Assembly: GCF_943737005.1 (NCBI RefSeq)
Contig: NZ_CALSFU010000005.1
Span: forward strand, 1 to 64,000
Source: Achromobacter sp. Marseille-Q4962
Lineage (GTDB): Bacteria; Pseudomonadota; Gammaproteobacteria; Burkholderiales; Burkholderiaceae_B
Direction: 5' to 3'
Length of the DNA: 64,000 nt
The position numbers were made by a program, and so were the translations under genes. The notes under the pieces were generated by a model. It was given only the letters and a program-made list of their open reading frames with translations, was not told where the DNA came from and ran no database searches. Every line of letters starts with the position of its first letter. Within the stretch, counting starts at the first letter, position 1. Of the stretch, positions 16,958 to 26,207 are shown in pieces.

Positions 16958-17087
16958 GGAGATGGGCACGGTGATGCCGCGGCGCGCCGCGGCGGGGTTG
17001 CGGGGCGGGTTGCCGCCCTGGAAGACACAGCGGCCCACTTTAGTCAGCGGGCCGGCATGCGTCAATGCGGAATGCCCGCAGGGCCGT

Positions 17088-18116
<1,029 letters not shown>

Positions 18117-18264
18117 TTATTCTCCGCCATCGCGCACGGCGCAACGCGGCAACCCGCAAGCGTCATTCACGATGGCGCCGATGAGGGAGCGGGCCGGCGC
18201 CGCGTTCGATTTCGCCGCCGCCTCGCGTTACCATCGCGGCTGATTCCGAATTTCCAGGATAGCC

Positions 18265-19656
18265 ATGCGTCAGAGCCTAACGCGTTTTCGAATCTCGTCC
18301 CGTTCCCCGGTCCTGCTGGCATTGACGGCGGCCGTATTGGCCGGCGCCGCCCAGGCCCAGTCGCCGTCATCGGCCACCGGCTCGCGCTTGCAGCCGGCGC
18401 CCGCCGCGTCTGTGCCCGGCGCTGCGACGGCGGCCGCGCCCGCCGCCGCTCCCGCCATCATCGCGCCCACCGAACTGGACACCAAGGCCTGCCTGGCGAA
18501 GCTGCGCAAGGGCGCGGCCGCCAACGGCCTGAGCGCGGCCGACTGGGACAAGTACACCGCCGGCGCGCAACTGCTGCCCGCCACCGTGGCTTCGGCCAAG
18601 GCCCAGCCCGAAGGCCGCGAGAGCTGGTGGGACTACATCGCCAAGACCGTGGACGACGAACGTGTGGCCGACGGCCGCGAGGTGCTGGCCAGGTACGGCC
18701 CGCAACTGCAGGCGATCGGCCAGCAGTACCAGGTCGATCCGGCCACGCTGGTCGCCATCTTCGGCATCGAGACGAACTACGGGCGGCAGGTCGGCAAGAC
18801 CAATGTGCTCGATGCCTGGCTCACGCGCGCCTGCACCGAGAACAAGCCCCTCTGGGAAAAGAACGCCTACGCCTCCGTGCGCCTGCTGCGCGACGGGGTG
18901 GTCGCGCCCGACGACTTCATCGGCTCGTGGAGCGGCGCGTTCGGCATGACGCAGTTCATCCCCACGTCGTTCTACGAACTGGCGGCCGACGGCGACGGCG
19001 ACGGCCGCATCGATCTTTATCACTCGCTGCCCGACGCCCTGGCCTCCACGGCCAATCATTTGCGCAAGCGCCGCGCCAAATGGACGCACGGCCTGCCGGC
19101 CGTGATCGAGGTGCGGGTGCCGCCGGCGCTGGCGGCGTCCATTCCTTCCGCGCCCGACGCGGAATACGTCGGCTCGCAAGACCGCCGCAGCCTGGCGCAA
19201 TGGGCGCAGGCCGGCGTGACGCTGCCCGGCGGCCGTCCCCTCGAGCTTGCGTCCGGCAACGACGAGGCGGCCTACCTGTTCGCGCCCACGGGCGCCAAAG
19301 GCCCCGTGTTCCTGGCCACCGTGAATTTCGACGCCATCCAGCACTACAACCAATCGCGCCGCTACGGCCTGGCGGTGTCGCTGCTGCTCAACCGTCTGCA
19401 GGGCGGCCCGGCGCTCGCCACGGCCTGGCCCACCGACGACCCCGGCCTGTCGCGCGCGCAGATCCGCACGCTGCAGGAAATGCTCAACAAGCTGGGCCAC
19501 GACGTGGGCCAGCCCGACGGCATTCCGGGCGCCAAGACCCGCGAGGCCGTGCGCGCCGAACAGGAGCGCCGCAACCTGGCGCAGGACGGCCGCGTGGGCA
19601 AGCGCATCTACGATCTGCTGAAGGCCGACCCGGCCGCGGGCGGGCAGGGCGGCTGA
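18265..19656 (+). CDS. mltB: Lytic murein transglycosylase (MltB family) with peptidoglycan-binding domain
   Basis: A 463-residue periplasmic enzyme. A signal peptide of about 32 residues (cleavage after AQA) and an Ala/Pro-rich linker precede the SLT_2 domain. The catalytic Glu is E169 in FGIETNYG, with SGAFGMTQFIPTSFYELAADGDGDGRIDLYHSLPDALAS nearby as the substrate groove, split by DGDGDGRIDL resembling a calcium-binding loop. The C-terminus from about residue 400 is a PG_binding_1 domain (IRTLQEMLNKLGHDVG, IPGAKTREAV). It cleaves peptidoglycan to 1,6-anhydro-muropeptides. No lipobox is present, so it is probably soluble. Confidence 0.9.
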   Translation: MRQSLTRFRISSRSPVLLALTAAVLAGAAQAQSPSSATGSRLQPAPAASVPGAATAAAPAAAPAIIAPTELDTKACLAKLRKGAAANGLSAADWDKYTAGAQLLPATVASAKAQPEGRESWWDYIAKTVDDERVADGREVLARYGPQLQAIGQQYQVDPATLVAIFGIETNYGRQVGKTNVLDAWLTRACTENKPLWEKNAYASVRLLRDGVVAPDDFIGSWSGAFGMTQFIPTSFYELAADGDGDGRIDLYHSLPDALASTANHLRKRRAKWTHGLPAVIEVRVPPALAASIPSAPDAEYVGSQDRRSLAQWAQAGVTLPGGRPLELASGNDEAAYLFAPTGAKGPVFLATVNFDAIQHYNQSRRYGLAVSLLLNRLQGGPALATAWPTDDPGLSRAQIRTLQEMLNKLGHDVGQPDGIPGAKTREAVRAEQERRNLAQDGRVGKRIYDLLKADPAAGGQGG

Positions 19657-19708
19657 ACGCGCCGACGGATGCGCGCGCGAGGCCGCGTGCCGGCCCGCGC
19701 GCGGGCGT

Positions 19709-19724
19709 GCCGGCACGTGCCGGC
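19709..19724. terminator. GC palindrome after mltB
   Basis: GCCGGCACGTGCCGGC is a perfect 16-bp palindrome lying 52 bp after the mltB stop and 15 bp before the next ATG. It could end the mltB transcript, but without a T-run this is uncertain. Confidence 0.3.
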
Positions 19725-19738
19725 GTTATCATGGAGCC

Positions 19739-19933
19739 ATGAATTCGCCCGTCACGACCAAACCGGCGCCGAGCGCCGATCCCCGTCCCGAGCCCCCTGA
19801 GCCGCCCGCGCCCGAAGCGTGCTGCAACAGCGGGTGCATACCCTGTGTTTACGACCTGTACAACGAGGCCATGGATGCCTACCGCGAGGCCCTGAAAGCC
19901 TGGAAGGCCAGGCATCCGGAAGCGCAATCCTAG
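19739..19933 (+). CDS. Small oxidoreductase-like domain protein
   Basis: A 64-residue protein. A Pro-rich N-terminus (residues 8-28) leads to CCNSGCIPCVYDLYNEAMDAYREALKAW, which fits the short oxidoreductase-like N-terminal family (PF09791) with its CC-x3-C-x2-C cysteines. The cysteines may bind a metal or take part in redox chemistry, but no activity is established. The upstream sequence has GGAGCC just before the ATG. Confidence 0.75.
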   Translation: MNSPVTTKPAPSADPRPEPPEPPAPEACCNSGCIPCVYDLYNEAMDAYREALKAWKARHPEAQS

Positions 19934-19970
19934 AATGCCCGGGCGCAACCCCGTTTCAGGGCAAGCACGC

Positions 19971-20408
19971 CTAGCCCGGCAGCCTCATGTGCAGCACCGG
20001 AAAAGGCCGGCCCGCCGCATCGCGTTCCGACCGGCCCACGTCCACGAATCCGTAGTGCAGGTAGAAGCCGTGGGCCTGCGGATTCTGTTCGTTCACGTCC
20101 ACCAGCAGACTGCCGTGCAGCGAGCGCGCGAAATTCAGCAGCCGCCTTCCCGCGCCGCGGCCGCGCTTGCTGGCGTCGACGAACAGCATCTGCACTTTGT
20201 TGCCGTCCAGCCCGATGAAGCCGGCGATTTCGCCGTCTTCGTCCTCACAGACCCACACCCGCACCGCGGGCAGATAGACATTGAGCACCTGCGGATAGAG
20301 GGCGTCGATGTCCTGCTCGGTCAGGAACGTGTGCGTGGCGCGCACCGAGCGCAGCCAGATGTCCGCCAGGACCAGGTCGTCTCCGTGATTGCGTTCTCGG
20401 ATGTTCAT
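19971..20408 (-). CDS. GNAT-family N-acetyltransferase
   Basis: A 145-residue GNAT protein: LADIWLRSVRATHTFL at the N-terminus, then VWVCEDEDGEIAGFIGLDG, VQMLFVDASKRGRGAGRRLLNFA (acetyl-CoA pyrophosphate loop R-G-x-G-x-G/A), VDVNEQNPQAHGFYLHYGFVDVGR and a C-terminal strand. It resembles YjaB-type acetyltransferases. The substrate is unknown. It lies downstream of the M14 peptidase on the same strand with a 52-bp gap and may be cotranscribed. Confidence 0.88.
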   Translation of the reverse strand: MNIRERNHGDDLVLADIWLRSVRATHTFLTEQDIDALYPQVLNVYLPAVRVWVCEDEDGEIAGFIGLDGNKVQMLFVDASKRGRGAGRRLLNFARSLHGSLLVDVNEQNPQAHGFYLHYGFVDVGRSERDAAGRPFPVLHMRLPG

Positions 20409-20460
20409 GCTCTTGTAATTGCTGGGTTGCTGCGCGCCGGCCGGCGGCGCGGCGTGTCGA

Positions 20461-22200
20461 TCAATATCCTGAACGGTGGATCTCGGCGGCCGCCAGCACG
20501 GTTTCCATTTGCACCGTGTGGGCGAACACGAAGCGCTCGCCGTACACCGTTTCGTCGGGAAACTCCGAGATCAGCGCAAGCGGCAGCGTTTCGCGGTCGG
20601 TTTCCTGGATCTGGACCGGGATGCCGTTCAGCACCTCGAATCCGGTTTCGAGGGCGTGGGCGCGAAAGAGTTCCAGTTGCCGCGCGTTGAACGCCGCCAG
20701 CCCGGGCACATTGCGCGCCAGTCGCGCCGTCACGCCCTCGACCAGCCGGCGGGCGCGCTCGCCCCAGCCGGGGTGGTGCCGCGCCAGCAGCATGAACCCC
20801 TTGGGCAGCGTCCACGATTCGAAATGCCGGGGCAGGTAGCCCGACAGCGGCCGGGTCCATTCATGGGCCGGGTAGCCGTGCAGGTTGACGTGCAGTTGCG
20901 CCCCGCTCAGCGCATGCGCCTGGTGGCGGGCTTCGCGCTCGAAAAACGGCGCATGTTCGCGGTAGGCGATATCGTCGCCCAGCGCGCTGTAGCGCGAGGC
21001 ATGCAGCATGTGGCGAGGATGCTGCTGGCGCAGCCGTTCGAAAAGCGCGTAGCCGTCCGGGTTCTCGCAGGCCACCAGCGCGAAATGCGCCTGGCCCGTT
21101 TCCTGCAGGCGGCGCGCCGCGCGCAGCGCGCCCACCACGCCCGAGCTTTCGTTGGCGTGCTGCGCGCCCGAGATGAACACCGCCGGCCCCGGGCCGCGCA
21201 CATAGGCTCCCAGCACCGGCCGCCCCTGGCGCGATACCGCCTGGAAGGCGTCCCCACCGATCTCCGCCATGCAGTGGGCGATCTGCGCCGCCGTCAGCGG
21301 CCGGTCCAGTTCCGCCAGCGGCGCGGGCGGCGCGGACGGGGCCTCGGGCTCGGTCGGCCGGAAGGGTTCCATGATCATGCGCACGCGCGCCGCCCCGTCG
21401 TGCCGCCGGATGTCCGGGATGATCTGCCCCGGCTGCAGCCCGCGGTCGCCGGGCGGGCGTCCCGAATGGCGCTGGAAGAACTCCAGCAGCGTGAAATAGA
21501 GGTCTTCGTGCAGCGCCTCCAGCGTGCTGACGATCTCTTCGTCCACCGGCAGCGCGAAATCCATGCCCGGCAGGTCGACACGGATTTCCAGCCGCTCGAA
21601 ATAGGGCTCGTGCGCGCCCCAGGCGCGGTTGCGCACCGTGTCCACGATGCTGCGGAACACCTGCTGGTATTCGGTCGCCTGCGCCGCGTCGACCTGCGTC
21701 CGGCCGTCGGCGTCGCGCACCCGCAGCCAGCCCGTGGGCGACAGCACCGGCTCGCCTTCCGGCGTCTGCCCCAGCGCATTGGGCGCGAACACCCGCGCCT
21801 GTGTCACGCGGCCGTCGCGGTACGCCAGACGCACGTCGTAGTGCAGGTCGCAAGCGCCCGGCTCCATGGTCAGCGCAGCCGGCTTGAGCAGCGCCGCCAG
21901 CGGATACGCCTCCAGCGCGAAGCGCCGCGCCTGCGCCTGCGCGTGCACCGGGTAGCGCAGCGTCGCCGACTCCAGGCCGTCGAGTTCCACCTCTTCCAGA
22001 AAGAAATGCAGCAGCGGCTTGTAGGCGCTGCGGAAACGCGCCGTCACGCCGGCGCGCGCCAGCCGCGCCTCGGCGGCCCGGCGCGCCTCGGCGTCCTCGA
22101 ACAGCCACCCCTCCACGACCGACCCGCGCCAGAACGGCGCCTGATAGGCGTGTGTCCAGGCGTCCAGCGTGCGATCGAAGGTTTTTTCCAGCAAAGGCAT
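20461..22200 (-). CDS. M14-family zinc carboxypeptidase-like protein
   Basis: A 579-residue protein. Residues 1-280 are an N-terminal region without a familiar domain. From about 305 comes an M14 peptidase domain: zinc ligands H348 and E351 in SGAQHANESSG, ACENPDGYALFERL, the third ligand H441 in HVNLHGYPAHEW, and a likely catalytic Glu in ALISEFPDETVYG near the end. No signal peptide is seen, so it is probably cytosolic. The HGYPAHEW setting suggests a peptide or glutamyl-conjugate hydrolase. ATG 22200 is chosen because upstream sequence in the same frame loses protein character. Confidence 0.8.
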   Translation of the reverse strand: MPLLEKTFDRTLDAWTHAYQAPFWRGSVVEGWLFEDAEARRAAEARLARAGVTARFRSAYKPLLHFFLEEVELDGLESATLRYPVHAQAQARRFALEAYPLAALLKPAALTMEPGACDLHYDVRLAYRDGRVTQARVFAPNALGQTPEGEPVLSPTGWLRVRDADGRTQVDAAQATEYQQVFRSIVDTVRNRAWGAHEPYFERLEIRVDLPGMDFALPVDEEIVSTLEALHEDLYFTLLEFFQRHSGRPPGDRGLQPGQIIPDIRRHDGAARVRMIMEPFRPTEPEAPSAPPAPLAELDRPLTAAQIAHCMAEIGGDAFQAVSRQGRPVLGAYVRGPGPAVFISGAQHANESSGVVGALRAARRLQETGQAHFALVACENPDGYALFERLRQQHPRHMLHASRYSALGDDIAYREHAPFFEREARHQAHALSGAQLHVNLHGYPAHEWTRPLSGYLPRHFESWTLPKGFMLLARHHPGWGERARRLVEGVTARLARNVPGLAAFNARQLELFRAHALETGFEVLNGIPVQIQETDRETLPLALISEFPDETVYGERFVFAHTVQMETVLAAAEIHRSGY

Positions 22201-22901
22201 GGTCGGGTCTTTCCTCGGGAGTGTCTGCGCCGGGCACGGTCGGCAAGCATACCGCCGCAAGCCCGCGGACGGGGAGCGGCGCCGCGCGTGGCGTCCGCCG
22301 CCTGAACGCACAAAGCCGATTGCATCTCCGGACCAGGCCGGCGCGGGAAAGCGGCCTCCTGCATACGGGCAAACATCGCCAGTTATACAGGTCGCGTCTC
22401 TTCCGTCACAAGCAATGCGCCGTTTATCGACAACGCGCTATACCGCTGCCCGGGAGCAAAAACGATTCACCTGATCGAGGCTTTCATTAATCGTTTTTCA
22501 GGTTGGAGAGTATTGCGAAGAAAATGTTTTGTGGTTGCGCCAAGTTTCTGCTGTGAATTTTCAAAAACATGAGCCGCCTGGACTTCGGTGCATTGTCAAA
22601 TGGTTTTATTGCATCAAGAACATAAAAAGTGCTCTGCCGCTTTTTCTCATGGTGGACATTGAGCGGGACGGCGAGGTGTTTTTCCCGACGCGGAATATCC
22701 ATGGATGCTGGCGAAGAATGGTATTGCTTGCGGTGAGAACATGAAGATCAACGGCGATGCGGCGTCTGCGGCCAGGTGGACAGCGCAATCGGCTTCGTCG
22801 GTTCCCCGTCAGCGGACAACGACCGATAGCGGTTCGGAGCGCGGGTTAACCCGGGCATGCGCTGCCCCGGCACGCAAACCTGTCTCCGCCTGCGCACGGG
22901 T
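22201..22901. other. 700-bp intergenic region with an AT-rich island
   Basis: There is no supported gene between the M14 peptidase and the GyrI-like gene. From about 22380 to 22760 the base composition drops sharply compared with both sides. Short frames exist on both strands (71 residues at 22529-22744 plus; 71 residues at 22487-22702 minus), but neither resembles a known protein. AAAAACGATT (22458-22467) and AATCGTTTTT (22489-22498) form an inverted repeat, and ACCTGA (22469) with TCAGGT (22498) makes an overlapping alternative. It could be a regulatory region, a small RNA locus or a remnant of acquired DNA. Confidence 0.5.
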
Positions 22902-23342
22902 TCAGCCCTCCGCCACTCCGATCTGGATTTCGATGCGGTTGGCGGCGGATTGGGGGCCTGCCCAGGCGTGATAGACCTCGCGGCTTTCGGCGGTGGGGGT
23001 GAGGCCGGCTTCGGCAATGGCCCGCAGCAGGGGCTGGTAGCCCTGCGAGAAGAGCCGGTCCAGCGGGCCCTGGTAGAGCAGGCTGGCGCAGCGCAGGCGC
23101 GGCAGCGTGTGCGGGGCGGCGCCGGCGACGGGCAGGCAGTAGTCGAGTTCGAACGGGGTTTGCGCATCCTGGGGCAGGCCGTGGGCGGCGAAGACCGGCG
23201 GGCCTTCGACGCGCAGGCCGCCGGCGGCGGCCTGCCGCTCGAGCTCGGGGTAGATGCCGGCGGCCAGCGCGCCGACCTGGGCAAGGGTGACTCGCCGGCG
23301 GTCGCGCAGCACGGCCAGGGGTTCGACGGTTTTCAGCTCCAA
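22902..23342 (-). CDS. GyrI-like/AraC effector-binding domain protein
   Basis: A 146-residue protein that is a stand-alone GyrI-like small-molecule-binding domain: MELKTVEPLAVLRDRRRV, GPPVFAAHG, FELDYCLPV, LPRLRCASLLYQGPLDRL and GYQPLLRAIAEAGLTPTAESREVYH. Such domains bind drugs or metabolites, as in BmrR/Rob, or inhibit gyrase. The start is TTG 23342, supported by AGGAG seven bases upstream. It lies 36 bp after the CPBP protease gene on the same strand, so the two form a pair. Confidence 0.82.
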   Translation of the reverse strand: MELKTVEPLAVLRDRRRVTLAQVGALAAGIYPELERQAAAGGLRVEGPPVFAAHGLPQDAQTPFELDYCLPVAGAAPHTLPRLRCASLLYQGPLDRLFSQGYQPLLRAIAEAGLTPTAESREVYHAWAGPQSAANRIEIQIGVAEG

Positions 23343-23378
23343 CGCAAGCTCCTGTGCAGGTGTGGGGAAATGGCGGGT

Positions 23379-24143
23379 TCAGGCCGCGCCGGTGGCGAAG
23401 GCGACAAGATGGGCCAGCGCGTGGGCAATGATGGCCGATTCCAGTCCGCGGCGCCAGTACAGCAGGCCGAAGAGCAGGCCGGGCAGGGTATTGGCGATGA
23501 GGACATAGCCGACGACCCGGGGCGTCAGCGGGGCGCCCAGGGCGGCGAGGGCGGGCAGGTGGCCGGCGGCGAAGAGCGCGGCCGAGAGGACGATGGCGGC
23601 GACGAACCAGGCGCGGCGCGGCTCGCCGGCGCGCCGCTGGATCAGGCGCCACGGCAGCCACGCGAGCAGCGTCATCGCGCCCCAGCGCATGAGCACTTCT
23701 TCGGTGATGCCGCCATAGAGCAGCCGGGCGGCGGCGGGAATGCGCAAGGTATCGCCCAGGGCTTGCAGGGGCGCGGGCGTCGCGGCCTTGAGGGCGAGCA
23801 GAAGCAGGCCGGCGGCCAGGCCGGCCGCGGCGGCGGGAACAAGCTGAGGCTTCAGGCGCGGCGCGGCGGGCGCGCCGGCGAGCGCGGCTTCCAGCACGGG
23901 CGCGCGCAGGCCGAGCGGACGGGACATCGCGGCGCCGGCCCAGGTGGCCAGGGCCAGCAGGATGCCGCTTTGGGCCACGCTGGCAATCAGCGCGAGGGGC
24001 AGCGGCACGGGCGGCGAGGCGCTCTCCACCAGGCGGGGCACCGTGGCGCCCGCCATCGCGACGACGCCGGCCATCGCGGCCAGCCACAAGACGGCGCACA
24101 GTCGGAACAGCGGGCTTTTCTGCAGGGCGGCTTCGGCGTTCAT
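23379..24143 (-). CDS. CPBP-family intramembrane metalloprotease (Abi)
   Basis: A 254-residue membrane protein with about seven helices. The CPBP motifs are present: GGITEEVLMRWGAM (the EExxxR motif), FAAGHLPAL (FxxxH), and NTLPGLLFGLLYWRRGLESAIIAHALAHLV (the distal H/N pair). Family members include CAAX prenyl endopeptidases and bacterial immunity proteins; the substrate is unknown. ATG 24143 opens the gene, which overlaps nothing upstream and is followed by the GyrI-like gene. Confidence 0.87.
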   Translation of the reverse strand: MNAEAALQKSPLFRLCAVLWLAAMAGVVAMAGATVPRLVESASPPVPLPLALIASVAQSGILLALATWAGAAMSRPLGLRAPVLEAALAGAPAAPRLKPQLVPAAAAGLAAGLLLLALKAATPAPLQALGDTLRIPAAARLLYGGITEEVLMRWGAMTLLAWLPWRLIQRRAGEPRRAWFVAAIVLSAALFAAGHLPALAALGAPLTPRVVGYVLIANTLPGLLFGLLYWRRGLESAIIAHALAHLVAFATGAA

Positions 24144-24681
24144 GGGGCGGGCGGAGACAAGAATGCGGTCGATGGGCCGGCGATGCCGGGCGTCGCGCTT
24201 GCGCGGCGCGAGCGCATTCTAGGGGGCGGCGGCGGGCTTGTCACTTGCGCGAAGGGCGGCGTGCGAGGTTCAGGGTTTTCCCGCGCCGAAGCCGTGGCGC
24301 ACGCGGTCGTGCGCGCAGGGACGGGATGGCGCGAAAGCCAGGCGTGGCGCGCGTTTGCGGGCGGGCGGCCGGTCAGATGCGCGGTCGCGCGCATTCCCTA
24401 AGGTTATAGACCCTGTCGTCTTGGCTATTTGTATGCGCCGCGAGCGCGATAGCATGATGTGTGCACGGGCCGTGCAGCATGTGGACGGCCTTGATTCATC
24501 AACGCCGGCCGCGCAGGCCGGCGGACATAACCTGATCGAAAAGCATTTCAGGGGGAACCAGATTCCGACGGCGCGCTGTGCGCGACCGCCGCGGAAGGCG
24601 CGAAACCACGGCGGGCCGGATGGCGCGGCCCGGCATGGCTACGCGCCGCTGTTTTCCCCGCTTGTGAGTGGGGATGATGAT
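24144..24681. other. 538-bp non-coding region before the M81 gene
   Basis: No gene is supported here. The reading frame of the M81 gene stays open upstream to 24238 but has no protein-like character before ATG 24682. The region contains CCCCGCTTGTGAGTGGGG (24657-24674), a short hairpin overlapping the probable ribosome-binding site of the M81 gene. Promoters of the divergent CPBP and M81 genes must lie here, but I see no convincing sigma-70 pair. Confidence 0.45.
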
Positions 24682-26121
24682 ATGCGAGTTTTCAGCGCCG
24701 GCCTGGGCACCGAGACGAACACGTTTGCGCCGATGCCGACCAGTCTTGCGTCGTTCCGGGACCGCGATTACTACCCGGCGGGCACGCACCCGGACACGGT
24801 GACCTTTGCCGGCGCGCCGCTGTATGTGGCGCGCCAGCGCGGCAAGGCGCTGGGCTGGGAGCTGTTCGAGGGCGTGGTGACGTCGGCGCAGCCGGGCGGC
24901 ATTACGACCCGTTCGGCCTACGAAACCCTGCGCGATGAGCTGCTGGCGGACCTGCGGCGCGCGCTGCCGGTGGACATGGTGCTGCTGGGCCTGCACGGCG
25001 CGATGGTGGCCGATGGCTATGACGATTGCGAGGGCGACGTGTTGCGGCGCGTGCGCGAAATCGTGGGGCCCGGCGTGACGGTGGGCGCGGAGCTGGACCC
25101 GCACGCGCACCTGACGCCGGCCATGGTCGAGCATGCCGACGTGTTGGTGCTGTTCAAGGAATACCCTCACACCGATATCCGCGAGCGCGCGCAAGAGCTG
25201 GTCACGCTCTGTGTGCAGGCGCGCGAAGGCCGCATCGCGCCCAAGGCCGCGCTGGTGGATTGCGAGATGATCGTGCCCATGCACACGACGCGCGAGCCGG
25301 CGCGTTCATTCGTGCGGCGTATCCAGGAGATGGAAGGCAAGAACGGCATTCTGTCGATTTCGGTGGCGCAAGGGTTCGCGACCGGCGACGTGCCGGAGAT
25401 GGGCACCAAGGTGCTGGTGTACGCGGACGGCGACGCCGGGCAAGCGCGGCAGGCGGCGCGGCGGCTGGCCGACGAGCTGATCGCCATGCGCGAGCAGCTG
25501 ATGGTGCCGTACCGGAGCATCGACGAGGCGCTGGACGAGGCGCGGGCGTTCGAGGGCGGCCCGGTGGTGCTGGCCGACCGGCCCGACAATCCCGGCAGCG
25601 GCGCGCCGGGCGATTCCACGTTCATGCTGGCGCGCATGCTGGAGCGCGGGGTGCGCAACGCGGCGCTGGGGCCGCTCTGGGATCCGGTGGCGGTGCGCAT
25701 CGCCTTCGATGCGGAGCCCGGCGCCACGCTGATGATGCGGCTGGGCGGCAAGGTGGGCCCGCTGTCGGGCGATCCGGTCGACGTGTCGTGCACGGTGAAG
25801 GCGCTGAAGAAGAACCTGGTCATGACAGGGCTGTCGGGCGCGCCGGCGCCGATGGGCGACTGCGCGCTGGTCGAGGCGCAGGGCATCGAGATCGTGCTGA
25901 CGTCGGTGCGCAACCAGGCCATCAATACGGATCTGTTCAGCCAGCTCGGCTGCGACCTGGCGTCCAAGAAGATCGTGGTGGTGAAGTCGGCCCAGCATTT
26001 CCATGCATCGTTTTCCCAGGTGGCGCGCCACGTGATCTACGTGGGCGGGCGCGGCGTGGCGACGCCGGACTGGAAGACGCTGCCCTACAGGAAGATCCGG
26101 CGGCCCAAGTGGCCGCTGTGA
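24682..26121 (+). CDS. M81-family metallopeptidase (MlrC-like)
   Basis: A 479-residue protein of the MlrC/M81 family. N-terminal DUF1485 region: FSAGLGTETNTFAPMPTSLASF, RGKALGWELFEGVVTSAQPGGITTR, VLLGLHGAMVADGYDDCEGD and GAELDPHAHLTPAMV (likely metal site). The C-terminal half includes LADRPDNPGSGAPGDSTFMLARMLERG and KKIVVVKSAQHFHASF. MlrC cleaves linearised microcystin peptide; most relatives act on other small peptides or amides. No signal peptide is seen. It precedes an oligopeptide ABC importer by 86 bp, so it may hydrolyse the imported peptide. Confidence 0.87.
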   Translation: MRVFSAGLGTETNTFAPMPTSLASFRDRDYYPAGTHPDTVTFAGAPLYVARQRGKALGWELFEGVVTSAQPGGITTRSAYETLRDELLADLRRALPVDMVLLGLHGAMVADGYDDCEGDVLRRVREIVGPGVTVGAELDPHAHLTPAMVEHADVLVLFKEYPHTDIRERAQELVTLCVQAREGRIAPKAALVDCEMIVPMHTTREPARSFVRRIQEMEGKNGILSISVAQGFATGDVPEMGTKVLVYADGDAGQARQAARRLADELIAMREQLMVPYRSIDEALDEARAFEGGPVVLADRPDNPGSGAPGDSTFMLARMLERGVRNAALGPLWDPVAVRIAFDAEPGATLMMRLGGKVGPLSGDPVDVSCTVKALKKNLVMTGLSGAPAPMGDCALVEAQGIEIVLTSVRNQAINTDLFSQLGCDLASKKIVVVKSAQHFHASFSQVARHVIYVGGRGVATPDWKTLPYRKIRRPKWPL

Positions 26122-26207
26122 AGGGCGCCGCCCGGCGCCGGCCGTGGCGGCCGGCTTACATGTTTGCCGTTCGTACCCGCACGATGCCGGGATCAGGGAG
26201 TGTAGCG

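Noticed and set aside
16958..17065. Longer N-terminus for nadX
   Set aside because: Residues before MNHYRVGIAGFG are Arg/Pro-rich and precede a complete Rossmann fold of normal family length.
22529..22744. 71-residue frame on the plus strand in the AT-rich island
   Set aside because: No recognisable motif, no good ribosome site, and an equally long frame on the other strand covers the same bases.
24238..24681. Upstream extension of the M81 frame
   Set aside because: The added sequence is Arg/Gly/Ala-rich with no family similarity; M81 proteins start at the FSAGLGTETNTF region.
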